In this document: positions 14,531 to 21,879 of the stretch, piece after piece
Layout: every line of letters starts with the position of its first letter
Numbering within the stretch: the first letter of the stretch is position 1
IMG/VR virus record: IMGVR_UViG_3300018079_000014
Coordinates: 1-50,318 of that record
Direction: 5' to 3' (one strand)
DNA from: a virus
Length of the DNA: 50,318 bases
The notes under the pieces: generated by a model
What the model was told of the DNA's origin: nothing
Database searches by the model: none
The model's input: the letters and a program-made list of their open reading frames with translations, nothing else
Program-made: the position numbers and the translations under genes

Positions 14531-15098
14531 CCCGAGAGGGAGCCTCTGGCTCCCTCTCTTTTTGCAGGGCCTCCAACAGCCCCACGGCCCTCTCACGCAG
14601 CTTCGCCCCCGGCCCGTTCAGCACACCCCAGTCGTGCTTCAACCCGTCAAGATCGACCTCACCGACCTCACCCGACCAGGCGAATGACCCGTCGAATCCC
14701 TGCGCACTCAGACGACTCGCACGCCAAGCCATCGTCGCGACCACCCGCACCGTTACCAGGCCGCACCGCCCCGCCCACTCGTACTCTCGACGGAAACGTA
14801 AATCGTCAATCACGGGCAAAATCCCGCAAACCTGAGCGAGACGCGCTCGTTTATCGACGGGCCGGATATAAACGTCAGGATCAGCTAAACGTCGCGCCTC
14901 ACCGTGACGAATAAGGACGTCCCGGCCGCCGACGTCGTCCTTTGTGATGCCGTACAGCTCGAAGACTTCACGCTTCAGCTCATCGGCAAAGGACATACGC
15001 TCGGAGGGGATGCCCGCTTCGTCCAGCATCTCAACAAGCAGTCCAGCGAAAGTGGACTTACCGGAGCCTGCCCGACCGCTGATCGCGATGCCGGTCAC
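14502..15098 (-). CDS. P-loop deoxynucleoside monophosphate kinase-like protein
   Basis: The 198-residue product begins MTGIAISGRAGSGKST, a Walker A loop at residues 8-16, and continues with a helix ERMSFADELKREVFELYG and an arginine-rich middle (RPVDKRARLAQVCG, DDLRFRREYEWAG), the layout of phage dNMP kinases and adenylate-kinase-like enzymes. It would phosphorylate dNMPs for phage DNA synthesis, alongside dUTPase. It starts at GTG 15098 and overlaps the upstream gene by 4 bases. The 3' end overlaps the SLOG gene and contains that operon's terminator. Confidence 0.82.
   Translation of the reverse strand: MTGIAISGRAGSGKSTFAGLLVEMLDEAGIPSERMSFADELKREVFELYGITKDDVGGRDVLIRHGEARRLADPDVYIRPVDKRARLAQVCGILPVIDDLRFRREYEWAGRCGLVTVRVVATMAWRASRLSAQGFDGSFAWSGEVGEVDLDGLKHDWGVLNGPGAKLRERAVGLLEALQKEREPEAPSRVTLPVFPAS
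14534..14563 (+). terminator. Rho-independent terminator of the early operon
   Basis: A perfect 11-bp stem GAGAGGGAGCC/GGCTCCCTCTC with a 3-base loop is followed by five T. It ends the long rightward operon, yet lies inside the 3' coding part of the convergent kinase gene. Confidence 0.9.
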
Positions 15099-15502
15099 GA
15101 CTCAAACCCTGGATTCAGCTCGACCGGATAGTTAGGGGGGCCAGGCCTGACTCCCGCCGTGTCGATGAAGGCCTCAGCAAACTCAGTGCAGCGCCGCTCG
15201 CACTCCAGCAGCTCCTCGAAGTCAGCGGCCCTGAGCAGGACGAAGTCTCCGGCGCGAGGCAGGTCACGAGCAAAGAGGGCCAGATGAAAGCGGCGACCAT
15301 TCGTAAACTCGCGGTACTTCTTCTCAGCCACGACGAACATCGTGACGGCGGTGTGACGAGCGTAGGCCTTCGTGTCCCAGGTGTCTGTCCCGTTCTCGCC
15401 ATCCGGCTGAGAGTCAGAGAAGTCGGGCCGCCAGAGCCGGACTCCGCCCATGCGCTTCGCATGGCGCCTCTCAAAGTCCTTCCAAGGGGCCGACGCGCTC
15501 AC
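15095..15502 (-). CDS. Putative endonuclease/resolvase-like protein
   Basis: The 135-residue product starts at GTG 15502, with GGGAGG upstream. WKDFERRHAKRMGG, then RLWRPDFSD, then DTWDTKAYARHTAVTMFVVAEKKY is a pattern like small PD-(D/E)XK phage nucleases: acidic residues followed by D-x-K on a strand, then a helix. The fold assignment is an inference from this pattern only. Neighbours (kinase, Cas4-like nuclease, gp3-like protein) support a role in recombination or DNA processing. It overlaps the next gene by 4 bases. Confidence 0.55.
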   Translation of the reverse strand: MSASAPWKDFERRHAKRMGGVRLWRPDFSDSQPDGENGTDTWDTKAYARHTAVTMFVVAEKKYREFTNGRRFHLALFARDLPRAGDFVLLRAADFEELLECERRCTEFAEAFIDTAGVRPGPPNYPVELNPGFES

Positions 15503-15588
15503 AGATGTCGCCTCCCAATCCAAGTAACAAACCAGGCGAAAAACGTGCAAGCGAAGACGACGCCACACAGGAAGCCGATAGCAAACAT
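15499..15588 (-). CDS. Micro membrane protein
   Basis: The 29-residue product has one hydrophobic segment (FAIGFLCGVVFACTFFAWFV) and a basic end (GRRHL). The stop overlaps the GTG of the nuclease-like gene. The start is ATG 15588, or GTG 15591, a few bases after the stop of the preceding mini zinc gene. The single transmembrane helix with positive-inside tail is too regular to be chance, but expression is unproven. Confidence 0.5.
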   Translation of the reverse strand: MFAIGFLCGVVFACTFFAWFVTWIGRRHL

Positions 15589-15595
15589 CACGCGC

Positions 15596-15697
15596 TCACC
15601 GCTTCCCACCGAACCGGCACGTCCAACAGATGCCGAGGTTCACAATGAAACCACGGGGATAGGGAGTGAGCTTGCAGATTCGACAGAGGTCGATCAC
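15596..15697 (-). CDS. Micro zinc-ribbon protein
   Basis: The 33-residue product is built around two CxxC pairs, CRIC at residues 5-8 and CWTC at 24-27, the minimal form of a zinc ribbon. GTG 15697 overlaps the stop of the upstream gene by 4 bases, and GGGAGG lies about 8 bases before it. Likely a DNA/RNA- or protein-binding adaptor; function unknown. Confidence 0.6.
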   Translation of the reverse strand: MIDLCRICKLTPYPRGFIVNLGICWTCRFGGKR

Positions 15698-16041
15698 GAC
15701 CCGACCGCCTCCCGTATCTGAGCGCTCACGTCGACGTAGCCCGCACGAGCGGTAAAGCCAGCGTGAGCGCGTTCATCGTTGACGAGGCTATGAAGGACGC
15801 CGATGAAGTAGGGCAGCGGTCGATCGCCCTTCTTCGCCTGACCCACGGCCCAGAGCAAAAGTTTGGCCGCGTAGTCATCCTGCGCAAGGTTCATCTCATA
15901 ACGTTGGCGCCAACGAGCCATGACAGCGGCGATGCCACGGTCGAGCGTCTTACGCATCCGACCGTCGAGGTTGTAGACGGTAGGGCCAAAAACCTCGACC
16001 GCCGCCCTGAAGACCTCACTAGGCCACAGCTCATCAGTCAT
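15694..16041 (-). CDS. Hypothetical protein
   Basis: The 115-residue product from ATG 16041 is helical and well ordered in composition: WPSEVFRAAVEVFGPTVYNLD, RGIAAVMARWRQRYEMNLAQD, AAKLLLWAVGQAKKG. It overlaps neighbours on both sides (TGATGAC-type and GTGA). It resembles small phage proteins of replication modules, but I cannot name a family. Confidence 0.7.
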   Translation of the reverse strand: MTDELWPSEVFRAAVEVFGPTVYNLDGRMRKTLDRGIAAVMARWRQRYEMNLAQDDYAAKLLLWAVGQAKKGDRPLPYFIGVLHSLVNDERAHAGFTARAGYVDVSAQIREAVGS

Positions 16042-16238
16042 CGCGTGTACCCCCGACCGTGCTTCCGCTCGGCCCGGAAACGACGGCGACGCTCTGAGCG
16101 AGACGACTCGAACTTGATCCGGTTCAACGTGTCCTCGATACAGCGCTGGCAGGCGGGGACGCCATCGGCAGACGTCGAGACAGCGACACGCTCCTCGCAC
16201 AGGCCACACCAAATGTCGGCTGCACCCCGAAAGTCCAT
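16038..16238 (-). CDS. Small zinc-finger protein
   Basis: The 66-residue product has CGLC near residue 11 and CQRC near residue 31, i.e. two CxxC knuckles about 17 residues apart, followed by a strongly basic tail (RSERRRRFRAERKHGRG) suited to nucleic acid binding. The start may be ATG 16238 (overlap TGATG) or GTG 16241 (overlap GTGA); both lie on the stop of the Cas4-like gene. Confidence 0.68.
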   Translation of the reverse strand: MDFRGAADIWCGLCEERVAVSTSADGVPACQRCIEDTLNRIKFESSRSERRRRFRAERKHGRGYTR

Positions 16239-17281
16239 CACGCGGCCTCCGCATAGAGATTCCCGCGACAGCCAGTGCCTTCACCGCGCGTGCGGAGGCA
16301 ACAGGAGTCGCCGTAGTCACAGAAGTCAGGGTTGGCGTTCTTCTGAGCGGGCAGGTAGACGCCGTTGCTGACCCCATTGCGGTACATGGTCAAGTCATCG
16401 AGAAGCACGGCGCGATCGGAGTCGGTGATGACGTAGTCCCTGCGCTCACCGAGGCGGACGTAGTCGAAGACGACGTAAACGGGCAGCTCTGAGTCGAATG
16501 GCAGAACGCCGCGTTTACACAGGTCGCGGAAGGCGATGTCGTAGATCACAGCCTGGCGCCAGTCCTTCGCCCCCGGCGGCTCGGCGCGGTACGTCTTGTA
16601 ATCCGTAACCCCGTAACCGAGCAACACCCCGCCCTTCGCGATAACCGGGTCGATGCAATCGATGTAGCCGGTGAGCATGAAGCCCTGCCACTCGACATCG
16701 AAGCCGAACTCAGTGTGCAGCGAGGCGGGCATGTGGCCCCACTTGGAGGCGTAGCGCTTCGCCAGCGCCAAGGACTCGTCGTAGAGACTCGGCAGCGGGT
16801 CGCTATCAGTGAAGCGCCACGGCGACTGCTCGTTGAGGATCGGAACCCAGTGAGCAAGGAGGGCGGCAAGCGACTGCGCGGCGGCCGACTCCTTGAACTC
16901 CTTCGTCGCGCGAGGCTTCTTCGACTCCTTGCCTGGGTTCTTTGCTTCCCAGGCGACTCGCGCGGCTTGCTCGGCCCTCGCACACTCCACCGAAACGGAC
17001 TGGTAGGCGCCGAGGAAGTTGCGGATCGGCGTCCCCTCTGTCTGTTCGATCCACGCCTGCGCGACAAGCGTGACGAGGTTTTGCTGGCGACCAACAGCCC
17101 ACTTCTCCAGCGCGTGATGGACGACGCGGCCAAAGAGGGCCGAGCTGCCGCTGCGCTCCGGGGGGTCGTGGTCGATGTACTTGCGCTTGAAGGCGTGGCC
17201 GCAGGAGAGATACGAGTTGACCCGGCTCGGACTGATCCGGTCGAAGCTAAACGGCTCGCCGCTATGCCCACGAGCGCTCAC
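16238..17281 (-). CDS. Cas4/RecB-like PD-(D/E)XK nuclease with probable iron-sulphur site
   Basis: The 347-residue product starts at GTG 17281. The N-terminal LSCGHAFKRKYIDHDPP has a cysteine in the place of the first iron-sulphur ligand. GRVVHHALEKW is the typical conserved GxxxHxxLE helix. GYIDCIDPV and GVTDYKT give the D and D-x-K catalytic acids and lysine, and QAVIYDIAF is the last motif. The C-terminus has clustered cysteines (FCDYGDSCC, GCRGN), as in Cas4 and AddB-type nucleases. It probably trims DNA ends for recombination or replication. It is placed next to the gp3-like gene, a pairing common in phages of Actinobacteria. The longer frame upstream is the shadow of the next gene. Confidence 0.85.
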   Translation of the reverse strand: MSARGHSGEPFSFDRISPSRVNSYLSCGHAFKRKYIDHDPPERSGSSALFGRVVHHALEKWAVGRQQNLVTLVAQAWIEQTEGTPIRNFLGAYQSVSVECARAEQAARVAWEAKNPGKESKKPRATKEFKESAAAQSLAALLAHWVPILNEQSPWRFTDSDPLPSLYDESLALAKRYASKWGHMPASLHTEFGFDVEWQGFMLTGYIDCIDPVIAKGGVLLGYGVTDYKTYRAEPPGAKDWRQAVIYDIAFRDLCKRGVLPFDSELPVYVVFDYVRLGERRDYVITDSDRAVLLDDLTMYRNGVSNGVYLPAQKNANPDFCDYGDSCCLRTRGEGTGCRGNLYAEAA

Positions 17282-17601
17282 CCCGACAGCTCCGGACGGC
17301 CCTGCGTCTTCGGAGGCGTGGCGTCGTCGTAGCAAATAACCGCCTTCCAAGCCGTCCGCTCGACCACCTGACAAGTAACGCCCTGCTGCGCATACGTCCT
17401 CACGCCCTCTACACCACCGAAGGCCATGAGCAAGTCGCCAGGGCCGGGGTTGGCGGGAAGCTCCAGCGCCTTGATGACGGCGGGAGGCTTGTTGACGATC
17501 GGCGTCGGCTCCATGAGATACAGGGCGGCAACAACCACAAGCGCAGAGGTAGACACGCCTACTGCGAGCCAGAGCGCGAGACGGGGAGGGAAACGACTCA
17601 C
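17278..17601 (-). CDS. Membrane-anchored hypothetical protein
   Basis: The 107-residue product has an N-terminal signal-anchor (FPPRLALWLAVGVSTSALVVVAALYLM) and an outside domain with two cysteines (VTCQVV and VICYDD) that could form a disulphide. It starts within the stop of the preceding small gene and ends within the GTG of the Cas4-like gene. Function unknown. Confidence 0.7.
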   Translation of the reverse strand: MSRFPPRLALWLAVGVSTSALVVVAALYLMEPTPIVNKPPAVIKALELPANPGPGDLLMAFGGVEGVRTYAQQGVTCQVVERTAWKAVICYDDATPPKTQGRPELSG

Positions 17602-17765
17602 GGTCTACAACCCGGCGTGCTGACCACCCGCAAGCCAAGGCCCTGTTCTGTGCGAAACGTCTTCTGGACTGAGGCTCGCCCGCACACCGCGCCACCCTTC
17701 ATCGGGTAGCCGTGGCTCTTCCGACCCGGAAGAGGCGTGCCGCACGAATCGCAGACGCGCCTCAC
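17598..17765 (-). CDS. Small zinc-binding protein
   Basis: The 55-residue product from GTG 17765 has CDSCGTPLPGRK at the N-terminus and further cysteines near residues 27 and 53. This looks like a rubredoxin- or zinc-ribbon-like knuckle followed by a basic loop. The GTG overlaps the TGA of the gp3-like gene. The longer open frame upstream is its shadow. Confidence 0.58.
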   Translation of the reverse strand: MRRVCDSCGTPLPGRKSHGYPMKGGAVCGRASVQKTFRTEQGLGLRVVSTPGCRP

Positions 17766-18646
17766 AGCTCGACCGCTTCGAGCATCTTCTCGGCCGCCTC
17801 GACCACGCCGACCTCCTTGATCCGATCGACGAAGTCCTGACGCTCGCGCCAACCAGGATTCGTCAGGTCAAGAACAGCGGCAAGTGAATGTCTAACTTCC
17901 GGCAGCGCATCCAACTCGCCCCGAAGTTGCACATCCAGATATCGACGGAGCTGCACGTAGGCCTCGGCCAGCTCGACGTCGTTCTCGTTGTTGATCTCCA
18001 CGGGCGCCTCCGGGGTGAGTGAAACGACAGGAAAATGCTTCGACCCCTGCGTCTGCATCTCGACGCGCAGGAGGAACACCTGGCCACGAGGGTCACCACA
18101 GGTGGCGAGCGTGGCCTCGATCTTCTCGATGCTGTTCCAGCTCTTCGTATCGAGCTGGAAGATGCCGAGCCTTGGGTCGATCCCCTCGATCCAGAACTGG
18201 AGGCGGCCCATCGGCCTGCACTCTTTCGAGAGCATCATCGGACAGTCCCGGACGGCGCAACCAACACCGACACGCTCGTTCCCCATCTCGCGTCCGATGA
18301 CGTCGAAGCCTTCGAGCAGATTCACGTCCCGCCCGCCCTTCTTCATGCTCTTCTTGCGCCAGGCGACGTTGCGGCCATCGACCGTCTCGCCCTTTGAGTA
18401 GCAGACGAGCATCTTCCCGGCCCACTGTTCGAGGCCGGTCGAGAAGTTGTCACCAGGGAAGGAAAAGGGGAGCAGTACACGCAGCTCCTTCGGCTTCCCG
18501 ACCGGGAACTCTGAGTCGTCGCAGATGAAGTAGTCGACGGACGTCGGGAACGTCCGCTCGCCCTTCGACGTCTGCTTCGTGACCTTCTCGCCGATCCGCA
18601 CCTTGGCGCGGACGTCATGCTGCGGCTTCAGTCCTGGGATGGGCAT
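17762..18646 (-). CDS. phiC31 gp3/recombination directionality factor-like protein
   Basis: The 294-residue product starts at ATG 18646 behind GAGGAG. It opens PIPGLKP..., continues with VRIGEKV and FPTSVDYFICDD, GKPKELRVLLPF, a cysteine cluster (CAVRDCPMMLSKECRPMGRLQFW) and LGIFQLDTKSWNSIEKIEATL. This order is typical of the Gp3-type recombination directionality factor-like family. In phiC31 gp3 switches the serine integrase to excision, but most relatives sit in replication/recombination modules of phages without a serine integrase, as here. It probably helps DNA recombination together with the Cas4-like nuclease. It has a dedicated promoter at 18676-18695. Confidence 0.78.
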   Translation of the reverse strand: MPIPGLKPQHDVRAKVRIGEKVTKQTSKGERTFPTSVDYFICDDSEFPVGKPKELRVLLPFSFPGDNFSTGLEQWAGKMLVCYSKGETVDGRNVAWRKKSMKKGGRDVNLLEGFDVIGREMGNERVGVGCAVRDCPMMLSKECRPMGRLQFWIEGIDPRLGIFQLDTKSWNSIEKIEATLATCGDPRGQVFLLRVEMQTQGSKHFPVVSLTPEAPVEINNENDVELAEAYVQLRRYLDVQLRGELDALPEVRHSLAAVLDLTNPGWRERQDFVDRIKEVGVVEAAEKMLEAVEL

Positions 18647-18675
18647 GTCTCTCCTCGCTCCACCAATGTCCGCAA

Positions 18676-18695
18676 AGCCTACAGACAACGTAGGA
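18676..18695 (-). promoter_or_regulatory. Phage promoter/operator, leftward
   Basis: Reading leftward: TCCTACG (18695-18689), TTGTC, TG, then -10 TAGGCT (18681-18676). It drives the recombination block with a leader of about 25 bases and a ribosome binding site, unlike the leaderless late genes. Confidence 0.75.
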
Positions 18696-18699
18696 CGGA

Positions 18700-19854
18700 C
18701 TAGCAGATGATGGCAGGCTGCGAGCAAACGCCGACGAGCGGGCCGCCCTCGCCACCTACATTCGGCACCTGAAGCTCGGCCCACGACACTTCAGCCGCCG
18801 CGTTCGCAGTCGGAACTTCGACCTCGGCGAAGGAGACGTCTGCCTCAGAGTCGGCAGTCGGAACCTCGAACTCCGCCCAAGACACTTCGGCCGCAGAGTC
18901 AGCGGTCGGAACCTCGAACTCAGCCCACGAAACTTCTGCCGCCGCGTCCGGCAAAGGAGCCTCCAACTCCGCCCAGGACACTTCGGCGTCAGCGTCGACC
19001 AGATCATCAGGAACTTCCAGTTCCGCGAAAGAGGCTTCAGCGGCCGAGTCGGCAGTAGGAACCTCGAACTCAGCCCACGAAACTTCTGCGTCAGAGTTGG
19101 CGATCGGCACTTCCAGCTCAGCCCATGACACTTCAGCCGCAGACTGAGCAGTCGGCACTTCAACCTCGGCCCACGCGACCTCGGCATCTGCGTCAACAAT
19201 GGCGGCGGGATGAATGACGACCGTCTGCGCCCGCCATGCACCCGTGGCACAAGTGAAGGTGCCAGGGTCGGACGTCGCCGTGTTCGCCGCCAAATGCGCC
19301 GTGGAAACCATACCAGCGAGGTTCGTCCCGGCAGTACCGCACGCCTTCTGAAGCAATGTGCCAAAGCCGGACGGTGCTGCCGTAGTCCAGGTGTCATCGT
19401 CAGCCTCCTCACCCGCTCTCCCGAAGAGGGCGATGGTGAGGATGTCCTTCGCCCCTCCGGCCACTGAGACAGAAGGCGGATCAGGGGTAGTAGACGACCC
19501 GGTAGCCGTCGTTCCAACCTGGGGTGCTTGGGTCGCCGGGTTTTCTGCTCCCGATATTTCGTAGACGATCCACGCCCCTCGGGTGGCCGAGGAGAGAGTA
19601 AATGTGGTGGTGGCCCCCTCGGTTCCGTCGCAAACCCTGACAGCGACGAATAGCCCAAGAACAATCGCCTCGTCCAGTACTTCTGTCCAACCGGCAAGCG
19701 CGTCGACGGAGGGAGTGGTTCCCGCAGACCCCTTGCTCAGTACCGCTACGAACTGATTGCCAACCGCCCCTGATGGCAGGTTGACGACGTGCGTAGTACT
19801 CGCGGTGACAATCGCGGTTTCGGCGGGGGTACCTACAACTGCCGGTGAGGCCAT
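18700..19854 (-). CDS. Virion fibre-like protein with nine WAE repeats
   Basis: The 384-residue protein has two parts. Residues 1-220 look like a beta-sandwich of the kind found on phage fibres (VGNQFVAVLSKG, ALAGWTEVL, TFTLSSATRGAWIVYEISG), also seen in the protein at 42502-43182. Residues 224-364 are nine tandem copies of a 15-17-residue unit with core AEVSWAEFEVPTADSA, regular and acidic, which probably stack as beta strands. The end holds two cysteines. A surface adhesin or decoration protein is likely; the repeats are of unknown role. The gene is the last of the late leftward block. Confidence 0.7.
   Translation of the reverse strand: MASPAVVGTPAETAIVTASTTHVVNLPSGAVGNQFVAVLSKGSAGTTPSVDALAGWTEVLDEAIVLGLFVAVRVCDGTEGATTTFTLSSATRGAWIVYEISGAENPATQAPQVGTTATGSSTTPDPPSVSVAGGAKDILTIALFGRAGEEADDDTWTTAAPSGFGTLLQKACGTAGTNLAGMVSTAHLAANTATSDPGTFTCATGAWRAQTVVIHPAAIVDADAEVAWAEVEVPTAQSAAEVSWAELEVPIANSDAEVSWAEFEVPTADSAAEASFAELEVPDDLVDADAEVSWAELEAPLPDAAAEVSWAEFEVPTADSAAEVSWAEFEVPTADSEADVSFAEVEVPTANAAAEVSWAELQVPNVGGEGGPLVGVCSQPAIIC
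18763..19185 (-). repeat. Nine tandem ~48-bp coding repeats (AEVSWAE)
   Basis: Units of about 48 bp encode AEVSWAE(L/F)EVP plus a 5-6-residue linker (PTADS, PIANS, PLPDA). Copies differ at several bases, and one unit has two extra residues (DDLVDAD). The most alike pair lies at residues 306-337. Confidence 0.9.
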
Positions 19855-19866
19855 AGCGGCCTCGCC

Positions 19867-20289
19867 CTACACCTGGGTCGCGACGAACTCCAGCCGCAGG
19901 TCTGCATAGTTCGTGATCGCGTCTGCCTCACCGGCCGAGAGGGTGTATGACGTATCCGTGAAGGTGCCAGGAAGGGTGTTATCCGCGCGAGAGACAATCT
20001 GCGTCGAGGTCATCATCAGCCGCACAACTAGGTTGATGTCGCTCGACCCAGAGGCGGGCTGCTTGCGGCGACGCCAGCGCATGATGTGACCCGTCGAAGA
20101 GAGGGGGTCAGTCACCGTCGTCAGCAGCGTCTCGTACTCGTTCGCACCAGGGGGCGTGGGCGTCTTGATGTAGTCCGTGTCCGAAGGAGAAGTCTCGTCA
20201 ATCTCCGCCCAGAGGGCGTCAGTCGTCGCATCGTCCTCCGTCCAGCCGGTGCGAACGGTGTCAGCAGATGGGCGAGCGAACTGGGGCAT
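19867..20289 (-). CDS. Probable minor virion protein
   Basis: The 140-residue product has the composition of a beta-rich structural protein (RPSADTVRTGWTEDD, YETLLTTVTDP, IMRWRRRK, LTTVT). It ends with a typical C-terminal strand (LRLEFVATQV). Similar small proteins with TGWT-type openings accompany phage fibre genes. It directly abuts the membrane protein gene upstream. Confidence 0.6.
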   Translation of the reverse strand: MPQFARPSADTVRTGWTEDDATTDALWAEIDETSPSDTDYIKTPTPPGANEYETLLTTVTDPLSSTGHIMRWRRRKQPASGSSDINLVVRLMMTSTQIVSRADNTLPGTFTDTSYTLSAGEADAITNYADLRLEFVATQV

Positions 20290-20559
20290 CTATCTCTTCC
20301 TCCCCTTCGACTTCGACCAGTAGCCGAGAACGGGCAGGTTCACGCCTGGATTCGGGCGAAGCCTGATCCAGTACTTGTAGTCGACGAACTCAACCACGTC
20401 AGGCTCATCCGTCCAGACCTCGCTGCCCTTGATCCCGACCCGCGTGGAGACGATCTTGCCGAACTGCCACATGCGGATGGGGCCAGAGGAACGGGCAACC
20501 CGAACAGTCAGGCCAGCCACCAGCAAGCCAAGAGCGATGCCCACGAGCAGGTAGATCAT
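20290..20559 (-). CDS. Single-pass membrane protein in the lysis region
   Basis: The 89-residue product has an N-terminal transmembrane helix (IYLLVGIALGLLVAGLTVRVA) and a soluble domain with aromatic, basic end (YKYWIRLRPNPG). It starts 6 bases after a TAGGAT box, so the message is probably leaderless. Its position next to holin candidates and the amidase suggests a lysis accessory role, but this is unproven. Confidence 0.68.
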   Translation of the reverse strand: MIYLLVGIALGLLVAGLTVRVARSSGPIRMWQFGKIVSTRVGIKGSEVWTDEPDVVEFVDYKYWIRLRPNPGVNLPVLGYWSKSKGRKR

Positions 20560-20565
20560 GCCCGT

Positions 20566-20585
20566 ATCCTACACGAGACGTAGGA
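20566..20585 (-). promoter_or_regulatory. Leaderless-type phage promoter, leftward
   Basis: Reading leftward: TCCTACG (20585-20579), TCTCG, TGTAGGAT (-10 at 20571-20566), six bases, then ATG 20559. TCCTAC and GTAGGA form an inverted repeat. Confidence 0.8.
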
Positions 20586-20590
20586 CGGGA

Positions 20591-20821
20591 CTACACGAAC
20601 GGGAGCAAACCGAGGGCCTGCGAGGCGATACCGGGGCGGATCACTTCAGCTACGAAGCCGCCGATCGCGCCGCCGCCGAGGCACATGGCGACACCCCAGG
20701 CCTTCAAGCCACCGATCTTGGCGTCGAACTCGCCTCGGATAGCGGCGAGCAGGATCGCCAGATCGGGCGGAAGCTGACGCTCGGCCTCCTGGCTTGTCTT
20801 CCGCTCCTGCTCGCCAGCCAT
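20591..20821 (-). CDS. Candidate holin (one transmembrane segment)
   Basis: The 76-residue product has a charged helical N-terminal half (QERKTSQEAERQLPPD) and a glycine-rich hydrophobic segment (AWGVAMCLGGGAIGGFVAEVI). The length and layout suit a haemolysin XhlA-like or other small holin. It lies between a second candidate holin and a membrane protein, downstream of the amidase. Confidence 0.6.
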   Translation of the reverse strand: MAGEQERKTSQEAERQLPPDLAILLAAIRGEFDAKIGGLKAWGVAMCLGGGAIGGFVAEVIRPGIASQALGLLPFV

Positions 20822-20826
20822 CTCAA

Positions 20827-21069
20827 CTACTCGTCCTCGCCCCGAATGTACGCCGGGGGCGGCGTCGGGTCGTAGGCTTCCTTCACGGCTGCGAGCCGCT
20901 TCTCCTCCGCACGGTCGGCGAAGTAGTCGCGCACCGCGATAGCGGTGAGCAGAAGGAACATGGCCTTGACGTCCTCGTCGGCGGCCGGGATGAAGAGCAT
21001 CGCCCCGGACACCCCAACGAGGAGGATCGTGAGAGCTGCCTTGACGTAGTCCTTGATGTTGTCGTGCAT
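20827..21069 (-). CDS. Candidate holin (two transmembrane segments)
   Basis: The 80-residue product from ATG 21069 has two hydrophobic segments (AALTILLVGVSGAMLFIPA and VKAMFLLLTAIAVRDYF) joined by a short acidic turn, with a charged cytoplasmic tail. This fits class II holins. GGAAGG precedes the start. The stop codon of the amidase lies four bases upstream, so the two are co-expressed. Confidence 0.68.
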   Translation of the reverse strand: MHDNIKDYVKAALTILLVGVSGAMLFIPAADEDVKAMFLLLTAIAVRDYFADRAEEKRLAAVKEAYDPTPPPAYIRGEDE

Positions 21070-21073
21070 CGGG

Positions 21074-21844
21074 CTACTTCCTTCCTGCCACAAGGGCTTC
21101 GAGACGACGCACAGCCCACTCGGGGATGCGGACGACACGGCGGTCGCCCTCCTCGGGGTAGGCGTCACCCGGTCGCGGGCCGTTGCGGCCCTGGAGATGC
21201 CATTCCGCCCAGACCCAGAACCAGGCTGGAACCGGGATGGGCCACGGCTTGCGATCCTGCGGCGCGGTGATGTTGGGCCGCTTGCCGAGGTAGTACCCGA
21301 CCGCGCCGACATAGTCATGGATCGGGAAGTTGGGGCCGGGATCGGTGTGGTCACTGCGGTGGAACGCGCGACTGACCTCGGCGTGAGTGGTGATACCGCG
21401 CCGACCCGCCTTCAGGCCCGCCGCGTTGAGGAAGTAGACGGGGATGCGGTACTCACGGCAAATCTGAGCGGTGAGCTTGGCAGACAGGTCGAGCATCGCC
21501 TTCGAGTAGACGTCCTGCCAGTCGCGCTCACTCTGCCGCGCGTACCCGGCATGTTCGAGCTGGATGCCGTTGTGGTTAGACCCCGGCGCACACCAGGCGA
21601 CATCGTCCTCGCGGACACACTGGACGACGGAGTCAGAGTCGATGCAGTAGTGCGACGACACCTTTCGGCCGCCCGCGCCAGTGTGAAAGTACTGCGCGAC
21701 GTTCTCAGCCGTCTTCGTCAACTCGGGCGCCTCCATATCGTGAACCACGATCAGGTCGACCGGCCTGAATTCGCCCAACGAGCCAACGCGCGTATAGCCG
21801 CTCGCTTGCAGAAAGGGATACGGGAGTCGGCGACCAATTGCCAC
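21074..21844 (-). CDS. Endolysin, N-acetylmuramoyl-L-alanine amidase (Amidase_2)
   Basis: The 256-residue product is a PGRP/amidase-2 fold: VVHDMEAP with zinc ligand His35, SSHYCID at 63-69, GSNHNGIQLEHAG at 88-100, TTHAEVS with His154, and DPGPNFP at 168-174 with the probable third ligand Asp168. It cuts the bond between N-acetylmuramic acid and L-alanine in peptidoglycan. Residues 180-256 form a C-terminal tail rich in tryptophan and proline that may bind the wall. GTG 21844 lies 6 bases after TAGGAT and lacks a ribosome binding site, so translation is likely leaderless. There is no signal peptide, and holin candidates follow. Confidence 0.92.
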   Translation of the reverse strand: MAIGRRLPYPFLQASGYTRVGSLGEFRPVDLIVVHDMEAPELTKTAENVAQYFHTGAGGRKVSSHYCIDSDSVVQCVREDDVAWCAPGSNHNGIQLEHAGYARQSERDWQDVYSKAMLDLSAKLTAQICREYRIPVYFLNAAGLKAGRRGITTHAEVSRAFHRSDHTDPGPNFPIHDYVGAVGYYLGKRPNITAPQDRKPWPIPVPAWFWVWAEWHLQGRNGPRPGDAYPEEGDRRVVRIPEWAVRRLEALVAGRK

Positions 21845-21850
21845 ACCCGA

Positions 21851-21879
21851 ATCCTACACTCAGCGTAGGATAGGCCTAC
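21851..21879 (-). promoter_or_regulatory. Leaderless-type promoter of the lysis genes
   Basis: Leftward: GTAGGCC half-site near 21879, TCCTACG (21870-21864), CTGAG, TGTAGGAT (-10 at 21856-21851), six bases, GTG. Three GTAGG/CCTAC half-sites alternate in orientation. Confidence 0.8.
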
